A DNA stretch of 64,000 bases from Planctomycetota bacterium (lineage in GTDB: Bacteria; Planctomycetota; UBA1135; GCA-002686595). Within the stretch, counting starts at the first letter, position 1. The number at the start of each line of letters is the position of its first letter. The stretch is from positions 79,022-143,021 of the forward strand of contig DUDB01000012.1 in the NCBI GenBank assembly GCA_012959525.1, read 5' to 3'. The notes under the pieces are model-generated. The model searched no databases. It was not told where the DNA came from and saw nothing but the letters and a program-made list of their open reading frames with translations. Of the stretch, positions 33,816 to 42,721 are shown piece after piece. Position numbers and translations under genes: made by a program.

Positions 33816-33893
33816 GGCCCGAGCATGGCTTTGATCTGGTGTGATTTCAAAGACACGCAGACATCCCTGCGGCCCATGCGCTAGAACGGAACC

Positions 33894-36635
33894 ATGCAAG
33901 TGGAACCCGCCCAGCCCAGTTTCCCTACCAGGGAACCCCATCTGGCACGGGGACAACACCTACTGCTGCTCATGGGCGCCCTCACGTGTTGCGGCACCCC
34001 CACCCGGCCACCCGCCCAACTCAATGAGGCGGCACAGGAGCGCTTCGCTGACCTAGCCCCCCCATCATCGCGCAAACGGTTCACCTTTGAAGGCCTGGAG
34101 AATCCTCCCCCGCCTCCCCCCCCTGCTGCCAGAACCGAGGAGGGCGAGGAGGCCAAGCCAGAACTGGTCCAAAGGCAGGCCGCCTTGCGCATGCGACTGC
34201 CAGAGGGCAAGTCCTTCGTCCTACACGCCACCCTGCCCCTGCCCCTCGGGCTGCCAACGACCGATCTCAGCTTCGAACTTCGCGATCGCTCGGGGAAGTC
34301 CACCTGGGCACGCGCCCAGTGGGAGGTGGTCACCCGTTATCCCACTGGAGAACCGGAAGTCGTCGAACTGGCCGCATTACTCCAACGTCCACAAGGGACA
34401 CAACCAGGCCAGTGGCACACCTTCGACGTTCGGGTTGTCGACCCGCAACCTTCCGGCCCGGCCCCGGATGTAGCTTGGGCCAGAGGCGCCGCATGGCCCG
34501 ACGGGCTTGAGTTGCGCTGCCGGGATATCCACGGGCACCTGTACCGCGCACTCTTAAACGGCCCACAAGCGCACCGAATCGTGCTGGCCAAAGGCACGGC
34601 TTACGAGAGGGTGCGCCTGTACGCGACGCTGATGCCCGCTCCCGATGCCCTGGTCGCCAACCCGCCGGCCCTGCCCCACCTCATGGGAGTGCACGCTTAC
34701 CTCACCCGTCGCTCAGGCGACGAGCGCGTCTCCCTAGACCTGCGGATCAACAATGGTGCAACCTCCGGCGGCGCGGAGCCCGCAGCCAGCGAATCCCCAG
34801 CTGGGATCGTGTACTGGGATTCCCTCGAATTGGCGCTGCCCCAAGACTGGAGCGCTACCGCCTTGGTGCGCGACCCCCTCCTGGGCAAGGCACGCAAGGA
34901 AGAAGGGCGGCGCATTTTGCCCTTGGTCAAACCACTGCCCGGTGGTGCCCTACACATGATGGGACCTCAGGCCCAGTTCCTGCGCCGCCTGACCCTGCAC
35001 AGTCCCTCCTCCCAAGCACCTCGCGGTGAGCACCCCTCTCTGTCCGGCCTCGCCTTCTGCGTAGCAGGCCCCGGCCTGTGGTCTTGGTGGAACCCACAGA
35101 CTTCTCGCTACTTCCCCCAGCGCACCCCGTTGGCCCGCTGGGACACCTACCGGAGGAACGGACTGGTTGGCCAGGCCGCTTTGGAGGAACGCATCGGCAC
35201 CGAACTTCACCGGCTGCGCACGCTGCTGACCAGCGGCGTGGAGCAGCCCGGCATACTGAGCGGCCCACTCATGGGCTGGGCCCACCCCTTGGGCGTGTCC
35301 ATTCAGGGCATGACCGGCGGATCCGGGATCGAACCCATCGTGGGCCAGCGAACCGTTGCTGCCGCCGACGCCCGCGGGGTGGAGGCGCTGATGCTGCGGC
35401 ACCGCATGCACGCCTGCCGGCAACCGGACGCGCAATGGAACCGCATGGGACAAGCGGTTGGCCCCGAGCTCTGGAGGGGTGAGAAGAAGCGTGTGCCTTT
35501 CGACTTCCGCACCAACGCCAACATGGTGCCGCATGCCTTCAAGCTACCCGCTCGCGGTGGACCAGCCGCATCGGATCAGGTCAAGGCCGTTTACGAGGCC
35601 GAGCTGAGGCCGCCCTACGATCTCGGGACACCGGCCCATGCCGGGGGGCGGATTCCAGGAAACAACGACTCGCTTCTGGCTTGGTGGCCCCACGATGGAC
35701 AACACATGGTGCGCTACACCTCGGCCACCAAGGCCTTGGTGTGGCTCACCAATGACGCTCTCGCACGGGACTCCCTTATCCATGCGGCGGAGCTCTTTCA
35801 TCTGGCCTTCCACGGCGGTCGACATGCCGTCGAGAGCTGGTCACCCGGGGCGACCCTGCGGGTCTACGAAGGGCTGGTCGACAAGCATCCCGGCCACGGA
35901 CTGCCCATTGGACGTGACCAGGCATGGGGCATGGACGCAGCCTGCGCCGCCTACAGCTGCGCCACCCCATCCTGGAGACAAGCGCACCGGGACTGGCTGA
36001 TTCGCATTGCACAGCTCCTCGTCGACGGCGCTATGTCGAGCGGCATCGTCCAACGACAGGTCAACCCCAAGGTCCTCGGTGCTCGCCATGCGTCCAGCCA
36101 GACCTTTGAGTCCCACTTTCTTCTGCACGCCGAGCGCTGTTTGATTGAATCGGTTCTGGAAGGAGTGGACCCAGAGCGATCCTCGGCCTTGCTTCAACTG
36201 CACCATCGGGCCCTGGACTTTCTGTACTGGGGCCCGGTCTGGAGCGACCCTCGCCCGACCCTACATAGTGAGACGCCCCTGGCCGGACCACGCTGGCATT
36301 TTGCCGTCGCCCCAAAGGAGGGCTTTGAAGCCGCCCCCTACTGCGAGAATTCGCGCTGGGGCGAGGACTACCTCCCTGCAGATGGACTGGATCTCGGCGT
36401 GGAAACCCGCTACGGCTGGGGGCCCCTGCAGTACGCCATGAGTCGCCCCACCCAAGGCGAGGCAGACGGCCTGGAGAGCCGCTATCTCGCCCGAAGCCTG
36501 GATCTCGGGGTGCACAGCCCGGATGTTCACGCCCGAGTCCGGGGCCTCTTTCGAGAGGCTGCCAAAGAGAGCAGTGATCATTCTGGCAGTTGGGCGGGTT
36601 ATGTCGGAGCCTTACAGAACCTAGGAGTCCTGTAG
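33894..36635 (+). CDS. Large lipoprotein of unknown function
   Basis: 913 residues that I do not recognise. A stretch HLLLLMGALTCCGTPTRPP near residue 30 gives a probable lipoprotein signal (ALTC), followed by a Pro-rich linker (ENPPPPPPPAARTEEGEEA). Residues 100-330 look beta-rich and residues 480-900 largely helical, with aromatic and charged clusters (NNDSLLAWWPHDGQHMVRY, AVESWSPGATLRVYEGLVDKHPGHGLP, HASSQTFESHFLLHAERCL) that recall an alpha/alpha-toroid enzyme such as a polysaccharide lyase or epimerase; this is only an impression. It is divergent from the aminotransferase with 78 bases between the starts. Conserved His and Trp positions in the second half are the best handle on a possible activity. 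Confidence 0.72.
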   Translation: MQVEPAQPSFPTREPHLARGQHLLLLMGALTCCGTPTRPPAQLNEAAQERFADLAPPSSRKRFTFEGLENPPPPPPPAARTEEGEEAKPELVQRQAALRMRLPEGKSFVLHATLPLPLGLPTTDLSFELRDRSGKSTWARAQWEVVTRYPTGEPEVVELAALLQRPQGTQPGQWHTFDVRVVDPQPSGPAPDVAWARGAAWPDGLELRCRDIHGHLYRALLNGPQAHRIVLAKGTAYERVRLYATLMPAPDALVANPPALPHLMGVHAYLTRRSGDERVSLDLRINNGATSGGAEPAASESPAGIVYWDSLELALPQDWSATALVRDPLLGKARKEEGRRILPLVKPLPGGALHMMGPQAQFLRRLTLHSPSSQAPRGEHPSLSGLAFCVAGPGLWSWWNPQTSRYFPQRTPLARWDTYRRNGLVGQAALEERIGTELHRLRTLLTSGVEQPGILSGPLMGWAHPLGVSIQGMTGGSGIEPIVGQRTVAAADARGVEALMLRHRMHACRQPDAQWNRMGQAVGPELWRGEKKRVPFDFRTNANMVPHAFKLPARGGPAASDQVKAVYEAELRPPYDLGTPAHAGGRIPGNNDSLLAWWPHDGQHMVRYTSATKALVWLTNDALARDSLIHAAELFHLAFHGGRHAVESWSPGATLRVYEGLVDKHPGHGLPIGRDQAWGMDAACAAYSCATPSWRQAHRDWLIRIAQLLVDGAMSSGIVQRQVNPKVLGARHASSQTFESHFLLHAERCLIESVLEGVDPERSSALLQLHHRALDFLYWGPVWSDPRPTLHSETPLAGPRWHFAVAPKEGFEAAPYCENSRWGEDYLPADGLDLGVETRYGWGPLQYAMSRPTQGEADGLESRYLARSLDLGVHSPDVHARVRGLFREAAKESSDHSGSWAGYVGALQNLGVL

Positions 36636-36782
36636 CACGTCCCCTTCTGGGGCATTGCCGTCTCATTGGTGGCGACCTGCCCCCCCCCTGTAGCTGATAG
36701 CGTTCTCCCGGGCCCACCACAGGCCCCAGGGAACCCGTAGAATTAACCAAGCCGATCCGTCCACCATTTGAATCTATCCGAA

Positions 36783-39149
36783 ATGTCGTCTAGTCCAATC
36801 ACCCTTCTGCTCGCCGCCGTTGCCGGCGCAGCCCCCCTCCTCGCCCGCCAGGACCCACAACCGTTCATGGGGCAGCCTGTGCCTGGACTCTCCCGTGCAG
36901 AGCACAATCTGTTTCTGTTGGGTCAGCTGGATTTCCTGAGCCCGCTCACGACCCAGGATGGGTTGGGACCCATCTTCAATGAGCCCGCATGCGCCAGCTG
37001 CCACAACCACCCCGGGGTGGGTGGCTCCGGTGTGAGGGTCGTGACCCGCTTCGGAAAAGCCGCCAGCGGTGGAGCGCCCTTCGACCCTTTGGCGGGCCTG
37101 GGGGGCTCGCTGCTCCAGGATCAGTCTGAAGACCTCCAGTGCCGCGAGGTGGTCCCCCCGGAAGCGACCGTGACCGCTCTGCGCAAGACGCCCATCGCTT
37201 TCGGTAGCGGCCTGCTGAGTGAGGTACTGGACGCAGACATTGAAGCCAACGCCGTCAACCAACCTCCGGGCCTGTCGGGTTTCGTGAGCTACGTCGGCGA
37301 CGCGACACAGCCCGGTGGCCCGCTCCGCCCGGCACGCTTTGGATGGAAGGGGGACGCCCTGAACGCCATCGCCTTCTCCATCGGTGCCGGTCTGAACGAG
37401 ATGGGTCTGACCTCCCCCTTTGCGCCAACCGAGAATGCCCCCAATGGCGACCAGAGCCTGCTGGCTGCCTGTGATTCGGTAGCGGACCCGGAAGACAAGC
37501 CCGATGCCAATGGCATCACCCACGTACAGCACTGGACCACATTTCAGCGCCTGCTCGCCGCGCCGGCTCAGACACCCCGCGCCGGCATGACGGGGGAAAC
37601 CGTATTTAACACCGTGGGTTGTGCGGACTGCCACGTACGCGACTACGTCACCGGGGCCGCTGTTGAACCCAGCCTCTCGGGCGTGGCCATCAAGCCCTAC
37701 TCGGATTTGCTCGTGCACGACATGGGCACTCTCGGTGACGGCATCGTCCAGGCCAACGCCAGCGAGACCCAGATGTTCACGCGCCCCTTGTGGGGCCTGG
37801 CCCTGCGCAACTCGTTCCTGCATGACGGCCGCATTGCGGGCGGCACCTTTCACGACCTGATGGTCGCCACCATCGCCGCCCACGACGGGGAGGGCGCGGC
37901 ATCCCGGGATGCCTTCAACAACCTGTCAGCTGGCGATCAGACCGATCTGGTGGACTTCCTGCAGTCGCTCGGGCAGACCGAGTTCGACTACGAACTGGAC
38001 AACGACCTGGATGAGTTCGACTGGTTCTTCCTCCAGCCCTGGCTGACTGGGCCGGGCGGCACGATTGGGCCGGACGACGACCAGGCGATCGCCGATCTGG
38101 ACGCCGACGGTGATTTTGACCTAACCGAGTTCGGTGCACTCCAACGCACCTTCACAGGGCAAGTGACCAGCCCTGCGCCAGCCCCTGAGCCCGTGCAGAC
38201 ACTCCTCAACCTGAGCGTCCGCTCCGGAGGTAGTACGCTGTGGGTCTCGCCCGGCGCACCGTTCAACTATGAAGTGCGCGCCACGCTCTCCAACAAGCAG
38301 ACAGGCGGACTCGCGATGGTGAGCTTCGACCTGAACTTCGACGGCGGGGCACTGGCCCCCGTCAGTCCCCCGCAGGACGGGAGCATGAGCGAGTTCGTGA
38401 GTCCCAGCGGCTTGTGCAACCCGGCAGGCTTCGGCGGCACGCCCGCGGCAGGCACTCTGATTCAAGTGGGCGGGGCCATGAACACCATTGCCAACTCTTT
38501 TGCCCCGACGCCTTCGGGGACCGTGGTTGGTGACGTCGCCCAACGCGGCTCATGGAGCACCTTGGCCACCGGAACCACGGTGGCGCCCAGCACGCCTGGC
38601 ACCTACAAGCTGCACCTGACCAACCCCATGGGAAACGCCCTCCAGAAGAACGTCAGCGGATCAACCTTCTTCCCAGTTGTGGCTTTGGGCATCGGAACCA
38701 TACGCGAGCTGACGGTGGTCGTGGAGGCTTGCGCGCCATCGAACTACTGCACATCCAAGCCCAGCTCTTCGGGATGCAACCCAATCATGCTGTGGAAGGG
38801 ACGCCCTTCCGCGTCGGGCCCCAACAGTTTCCACTTGCGCGCCGGCGCAGTCCAAGGTGGAGAGGCCGGCATATTCCTGTTCAGCCTGGCCCCAGGCAAC
38901 ACGCCGTTCTACGGGGGGACGCTGTGCATCGGAGGAAGCATCAATCGTACACCCGTCACCGCAACCGGCGGTACCAAGGGCCTATGTGATGGGAACATGG
39001 ATTTCCACATGAGCCAGGGCTTCATGGCTGCACGCGGGCTCACCCCTGGTACCATCGTGTACGCCCAGGGCTGGTTTCGCGACAGCCTGCAGACGGACGG
39101 CACCGGAGTCGGTTTGACCGATGCAATCACCTTCACCATCTGCCCGTAA
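36783..39149 (+). CDS. Secreted di-heme oxidoreductase-family (DHOR, DUF1111) protein with EF-type loop and YC-type C-terminal domain
   Basis: 788 residues; the ATG at 36783 gives a signal peptide (SPITLLLAAVAGAAPLLA). Residues 30-420 are a c-type cytochrome of the DHOR family with two heme motifs, CASCHNH (Cys70, Cys73, His74) and CADCH, plus the conserved FGWKGDALNAIAFSIGAGLNEMG and RPLWGLALRNSFLHDGR blocks. A calcium-loop segment (ADLDADGDFDLTEFG) then links to a cohesin-like beta domain and finally to a 140-residue C-terminal domain beginning YCTSKPSSSGCNP. Such proteins may act in extracellular or periplasmic electron transfer or peroxide reduction. Only 51 bases separate it from the VCBS protein downstream. 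Confidence 0.9.
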   Translation: MSSSPITLLLAAVAGAAPLLARQDPQPFMGQPVPGLSRAEHNLFLLGQLDFLSPLTTQDGLGPIFNEPACASCHNHPGVGGSGVRVVTRFGKAASGGAPFDPLAGLGGSLLQDQSEDLQCREVVPPEATVTALRKTPIAFGSGLLSEVLDADIEANAVNQPPGLSGFVSYVGDATQPGGPLRPARFGWKGDALNAIAFSIGAGLNEMGLTSPFAPTENAPNGDQSLLAACDSVADPEDKPDANGITHVQHWTTFQRLLAAPAQTPRAGMTGETVFNTVGCADCHVRDYVTGAAVEPSLSGVAIKPYSDLLVHDMGTLGDGIVQANASETQMFTRPLWGLALRNSFLHDGRIAGGTFHDLMVATIAAHDGEGAASRDAFNNLSAGDQTDLVDFLQSLGQTEFDYELDNDLDEFDWFFLQPWLTGPGGTIGPDDDQAIADLDADGDFDLTEFGALQRTFTGQVTSPAPAPEPVQTLLNLSVRSGGSTLWVSPGAPFNYEVRATLSNKQTGGLAMVSFDLNFDGGALAPVSPPQDGSMSEFVSPSGLCNPAGFGGTPAAGTLIQVGGAMNTIANSFAPTPSGTVVGDVAQRGSWSTLATGTTVAPSTPGTYKLHLTNPMGNALQKNVSGSTFFPVVALGIGTIRELTVVVEACAPSNYCTSKPSSSGCNPIMLWKGRPSASGPNSFHLRAGAVQGGEAGIFLFSLAPGNTPFYGGTLCIGGSINRTPVTATGGTKGLCDGNMDFHMSQGFMAARGLTPGTIVYAQGWFRDSLQTDGTGVGLTDAITFTICP

Positions 39150-39200
39150 CACAACAGTGACCTTTAGACACCCATGCTCCACCCCCACAACCCAACCGCC

Positions 39201-40982
39201 ATGGTAAGACCACTTATCCTTCTCGTTTGTGCTGGCCTCACAGCGAGCGTCACCCATGCTCAGATCGGCTGGGCCAGTTTCACCAAAGACAATAGTCGAC
39301 TCAATGCGAACAACAGCACGGTGATGAACGACAACGAGGAGAAGGACTACGCGTGGGGCGATCTGGACCAAGACGGCTGGACCGACCTGGTCATCGTGCG
39401 CAAGACTCCGTACACCAACCCCGGGGGGAAGGTCAACGTGCTGCTCATGAACGAGGGTGGCGTCCTCACCGACCGCACGGCGCAGTACGCCGTCAGCTCA
39501 AGCGTTGCGGGCGACAACGGGTTCAAGACGGGGACGAATGACCGTGACGTGGCCATCGCCGACGTCAACGGAGACGGCTGGCTGGACGTGATCACCTCCG
39601 CAGCCATCGCCCCCAACCAGCCCAAGCACATCTCCCACCCGCGTGTCTACATCAACCAGGGCGACATGGGCGGTGCCTGGATGGGCCTGCGCTATGAGGA
39701 TGCTCTCATTCCTGACTTCGGGACCTTCCCCAATTTCTGCGCCGTGGCGGTCGGTGACCTCACCGGTGACGGCTTCCCCGACCTGTACTTCGCCCACTAC
39801 GAGCAGTCCGCCCAGGTAGACCTCAACGACAAGCTCCTCGTCAACGACGGCACGGGCAACTTCTCAGATGAGAGCAATGCCCGCATGACGTCCGCCATGT
39901 TGGATTCAAGCTTCGCCGTATCGGCCGTCATCGCCGACATGAACGGTGATGGCAACAACGACGTGATCAAGGACACCGCCCTCGGCTCTACGGGAGCAGC
40001 GGGACCGAGGGTCATCATCGATTACAACAACCCGACCAACGTGGGGTTCTTCAACATCTACGACCAGGCCTACTCGGGCGCGCCGTACCACGCCAACGTC
40101 GGCGACCTCAACAAGGACGGCAAGTTGGACATGATCATCAGTGACGACGCCGCTGACCGCTACCTGCTCAACAATGGCAACGACGCCCTGGGCCGGGTCA
40201 ACTGGAGCGCAGCCTTCACCTACAACACCGACGACGGATTCGGAAGCAACAATATCGTTTGCGACCTGAACAACGATGGCTGGAACGACGTGCTCATCTG
40301 TGACGTGGACGTGGACATCCCCGGCTGCAGCAGGCGTATGCACGTGTACCACAACAAAGGTGGCACCGTAGGTGGCAACATCACCCTGAAGGAGGAGTCC
40401 GGTGGCGGATCCACTGGACTGAAGGGAATCACCACCAGCGACCTGCGCGGAATGCACGACGTGGCCGTTTTCGACGTGGACAACGACGGAGACCTCGACC
40501 TGGTTCTCGGTGACTGCAACGGGACGAACCTGTTCGTCAACGACCTCAACCAGCCCGGGGGGCCCATCGGCACCAACTACTGTGGACCCGCAGTGCCAAA
40601 CTCCAGCGGGTTCCCCGCCGTGATGGGCGCTTCGGGATCTGACCAGGTAGCCGCCAACAACGTCACCCTGGACGCGTCGATGATGCCCGCCAACCAGTTC
40701 GGCTATTTCCTGACGTCCCAGACCGCTGGGTTCATCGCCAATCCAGGGGGGGCCCAGGGCAACCTCTGCCTGGGCGGACAGATGGGTCGCTACTCGAAAT
40801 CTCTGAAGAACTCGGGCAGCGGAGGATCGTTCCAGTTGACCATCGACCTGACGAATATGCCCCCTCCCGTGCAGTCCAGCGTCCTGCCTGGGGACACCTG
40901 GAATTTTGCGGCCTGGTTCCGCGACAAGAACCCGACCAATACGAGCAACTTCACGGACGGCCTCTCCATCCTGTTCCTCTAG
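39201..40982 (+). CDS. Secreted FG-GAP/VCBS repeat protein with YC-type C-terminal domain
   Basis: 593 residues from the ATG at 39201 (MVRPLILLVCAGLTASVTHA signal peptide); an ATG at 39174 is also possible. Seven calcium-loop motifs (DLDQDGWTD, DVNGDGWLD, DLTGDGFPD, DMNGDGNND, DLNKDGKLD, DLNNDGWND, DVDNDGDLD) suggest one seven-bladed propeller. After GGPIGTNYCGPAVPNSSG, about 140 residues form a C-terminal beta-sandwich (NNVTLDASMMPANQFGYFL, GNLCLGGQMGRY, WNFAAWFRDKNPT, FTDGLSILFL). Predicted extracellular or surface-attached calcium-dependent binding protein. Probably co-transcribed with the cytochrome before it. Confidence 0.9.
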   Translation: MVRPLILLVCAGLTASVTHAQIGWASFTKDNSRLNANNSTVMNDNEEKDYAWGDLDQDGWTDLVIVRKTPYTNPGGKVNVLLMNEGGVLTDRTAQYAVSSSVAGDNGFKTGTNDRDVAIADVNGDGWLDVITSAAIAPNQPKHISHPRVYINQGDMGGAWMGLRYEDALIPDFGTFPNFCAVAVGDLTGDGFPDLYFAHYEQSAQVDLNDKLLVNDGTGNFSDESNARMTSAMLDSSFAVSAVIADMNGDGNNDVIKDTALGSTGAAGPRVIIDYNNPTNVGFFNIYDQAYSGAPYHANVGDLNKDGKLDMIISDDAADRYLLNNGNDALGRVNWSAAFTYNTDDGFGSNNIVCDLNNDGWNDVLICDVDVDIPGCSRRMHVYHNKGGTVGGNITLKEESGGGSTGLKGITTSDLRGMHDVAVFDVDNDGDLDLVLGDCNGTNLFVNDLNQPGGPIGTNYCGPAVPNSSGFPAVMGASGSDQVAANNVTLDASMMPANQFGYFLTSQTAGFIANPGGAQGNLCLGGQMGRYSKSLKNSGSGGSFQLTIDLTNMPPPVQSSVLPGDTWNFAAWFRDKNPTNTSNFTDGLSILFL

Positions 40983-41055
40983 AGAGGCCCAGGAGCCGGG
41001 GAGAATTCGCGCCCGGACACTTGACGCGATAACCGGAGTGCGTTGACCTCCCGCC

Positions 41056-41817
41056 ATGGAGTTGCAAACCTCATTGGAGGCTTCGGTGCTTCGCATCGCC
41101 GCCTGGTCGGGACCGAGGAATGTCTCCACGGCACTCATGCGGTCCTTCGACTCGCGCTCGGACACGCAGGTGTGCGACGAACCCCTCTACGCGCACTACC
41201 TGAAGGTGACGGGCCTGCCCCACCCCATGGCCGAGAGGATCCAGGCCGAGCATGAGTGCGACCTGGATAGGGTCATCGAATGGCTGACGGGGCCCGCGAA
41301 CGACGAGCCCCGGATCTTCTACCAAAAGCACATGGCCCACCACCTGCTGGAGGGCATGCCCAGGGACTGGATCGGGAGCCTGAAGAACGTCTTTCTGATC
41401 CGTGACCCCAGGGGCATGCTCCCCTCCCTCCTGCGCATCGTCCCGGGCTCCGGTTTGATGGATACTGGGCTACCCCAGCAGCTGGAGCTGTTCACTCAGG
41501 AGACCCAGCGCACGGGGGCCACGCCACCGGTCATCGACTCGGCGGACCTCCTGCGCGACCCGGAGGGCATGCTCAAGGCTCTGTGCGGCGCGTTGGGGAT
41601 AGCCTTTGACACTGCCATGCTGAACTGGCCCAGCGGGCTTAGGCCGACGGATGGATGCTGGGCCGAGGCCTGGTACGGCAATGCCCTGAAATCCACCGGG
41701 TTCGCGCCCTATCGCGAGACGCCTGCCCAACTGGCTGACGAGCACATGGAGCTGTTGGCTGAGTGCCAAGAACTCTATGAGCAACTCGCCCCCCACCGAC
41801 TACGATCTGTGACATGA
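41056..41817 (+). CDS. Sulfotransferase-family P-loop protein linked to class IV aminotransferase
   Basis: 253 residues. The N-terminal P-loop is LRIAAWSGPRNVSTALMRSF, followed by DEPLYAHYL and later KNVFLIRDPRGMLPSLLRI, matching the 3'-phosphate-binding Arg-Asp-Pro region of the PAPS-dependent sulfotransferase fold. This subgroup is commonly found beside or fused to branched-chain aminotransferase-like proteins, as here: the gene overlaps the next by ATGA (41814). Whether it truly moves sulfate is not established. Confidence 0.82.
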   Translation: MELQTSLEASVLRIAAWSGPRNVSTALMRSFDSRSDTQVCDEPLYAHYLKVTGLPHPMAERIQAEHECDLDRVIEWLTGPANDEPRIFYQKHMAHHLLEGMPRDWIGSLKNVFLIRDPRGMLPSLLRIVPGSGLMDTGLPQQLELFTQETQRTGATPPVIDSADLLRDPEGMLKALCGALGIAFDTAMLNWPSGLRPTDGCWAEAWYGNALKSTGFAPYRETPAQLADEHMELLAECQELYEQLAPHRLRSVT

Positions 41818-42716
41818 AACAGACCTTCAATGAAGCCAACCGTGACATCCAGATATGGGTGGGCGGACAACTCTTTCCCCGGGACGAGGCCAAGGTCAGT
41901 GTGTTCGACTCCCTGGTTCAGGGGGGGGATGGCTGCTGGGAGGGCCTAAGGCTGTACGACGGGCGCATCTTCAAACTGGAGCAGCACCTGACGCGCCTGC
42001 GCCACTCCGCGCTCGCCCTCGCCTTTGAGGATATCCCCGGCAACGAGCAGATCCTAGACGCCATCCGGCAGACCCTGGAGGCCAACGGGATGCGGGACGG
42101 GGTCCACGTCCGATTGACACTCTCCCGCGGAACGAAGATCACCTCGGGCATGGACCCGCGCCTCAATCAATCCGGTCCAACCCTGATCGTGGTCGCCGAG
42201 CACAAAGCGCCGGTCTACGACAAGACAGGTCTGAGCCTTGTGAGCTCCTCCCTGCGTCGCTTCCCCGCAGACTGCCTCGATCCGAAGATCCATCACAACA
42301 ACCTATTGCAGTCCATCTTGGCCAAGGTTGAGGCCAACGCTGCCGGTGCGGACGATGCCCTAATGCTCGATGTGCACGGCTTCGTGGCCGAGACCAATGC
42401 CACCCACATCTTCGGAGTCAGCGAAGGAAGGCTGTTCACCCCGACCACCCGCGCCTGCCCCGAGGGCGTCACACGCGCGACCGTGCTGGAGATCTGCGCG
42501 AGTGAGGGTATCGACGCCGAAGTGCGTTCCGTCTCACAGGCCGAGCTCTACAGGGCCGACGAGGTCTTCTGTACAGGCACGATGGGCGAGCTGGCAGCCG
42601 TGGCCCAAATCGATGGGCGCCCCATAGGGACCTCCACCCCCGGTCCGCTGTGCACCCGTCTCAGCGCGTTGTATGCCACGCGCACGGCAGGTGAAGGCAC
42701 ACAGGTCGTGCCGTAG
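41814..42716 (+). CDS. Class IV PLP aminotransferase (IlvE/D-amino-acid aminotransferase-like)
   Basis: 300 residues, starting in the ATGA overlap. Fold-type IV features: VSVFDSLVQGGDGCWEGLRLYDGR (as sub-blocks FDSLVQGGDG and EGLRLYDG), RLRHSALAL, the Schiff-base lysine region LDPKIHHNNLLQSILAK, AGADDALMLDVHGFVAETNA and the C-terminal FCTGTMGELAAV. In this family the choices are branched-chain aminotransferase, D-alanine aminotransferase or aminodeoxychorismate lyase; the sequence favours a branched-chain or D-amino-acid aminotransferase. The coupling to a sulfotransferase-like gene hints at a dedicated two-gene function. Converges on htpG. Confidence 0.85.
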   Translation: MKQTFNEANRDIQIWVGGQLFPRDEAKVSVFDSLVQGGDGCWEGLRLYDGRIFKLEQHLTRLRHSALALAFEDIPGNEQILDAIRQTLEANGMRDGVHVRLTLSRGTKITSGMDPRLNQSGPTLIVVAEHKAPVYDKTGLSLVSSSLRRFPADCLDPKIHHNNLLQSILAKVEANAAGADDALMLDVHGFVAETNATHIFGVSEGRLFTPTTRACPEGVTRATVLEICASEGIDAEVRSVSQAELYRADEVFCTGTMGELAAVAQIDGRPIGTSTPGPLCTRLSALYATRTAGEGTQVVP

Positions 42717-42721
42717 CGCCA

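Noticed and set aside
36774..37883. 369-codon open frame on the minus strand
   Set aside because: Antisense of the heme-containing cytochrome gene, whose motifs prove the other strand.
39906..41165. 419-codon open frame on the minus strand
   Set aside because: Antisense to the VCBS gene and the start of the sulfotransferase-like gene; the Val-rich translation is a by-product of repeated Asp/Asn codons.
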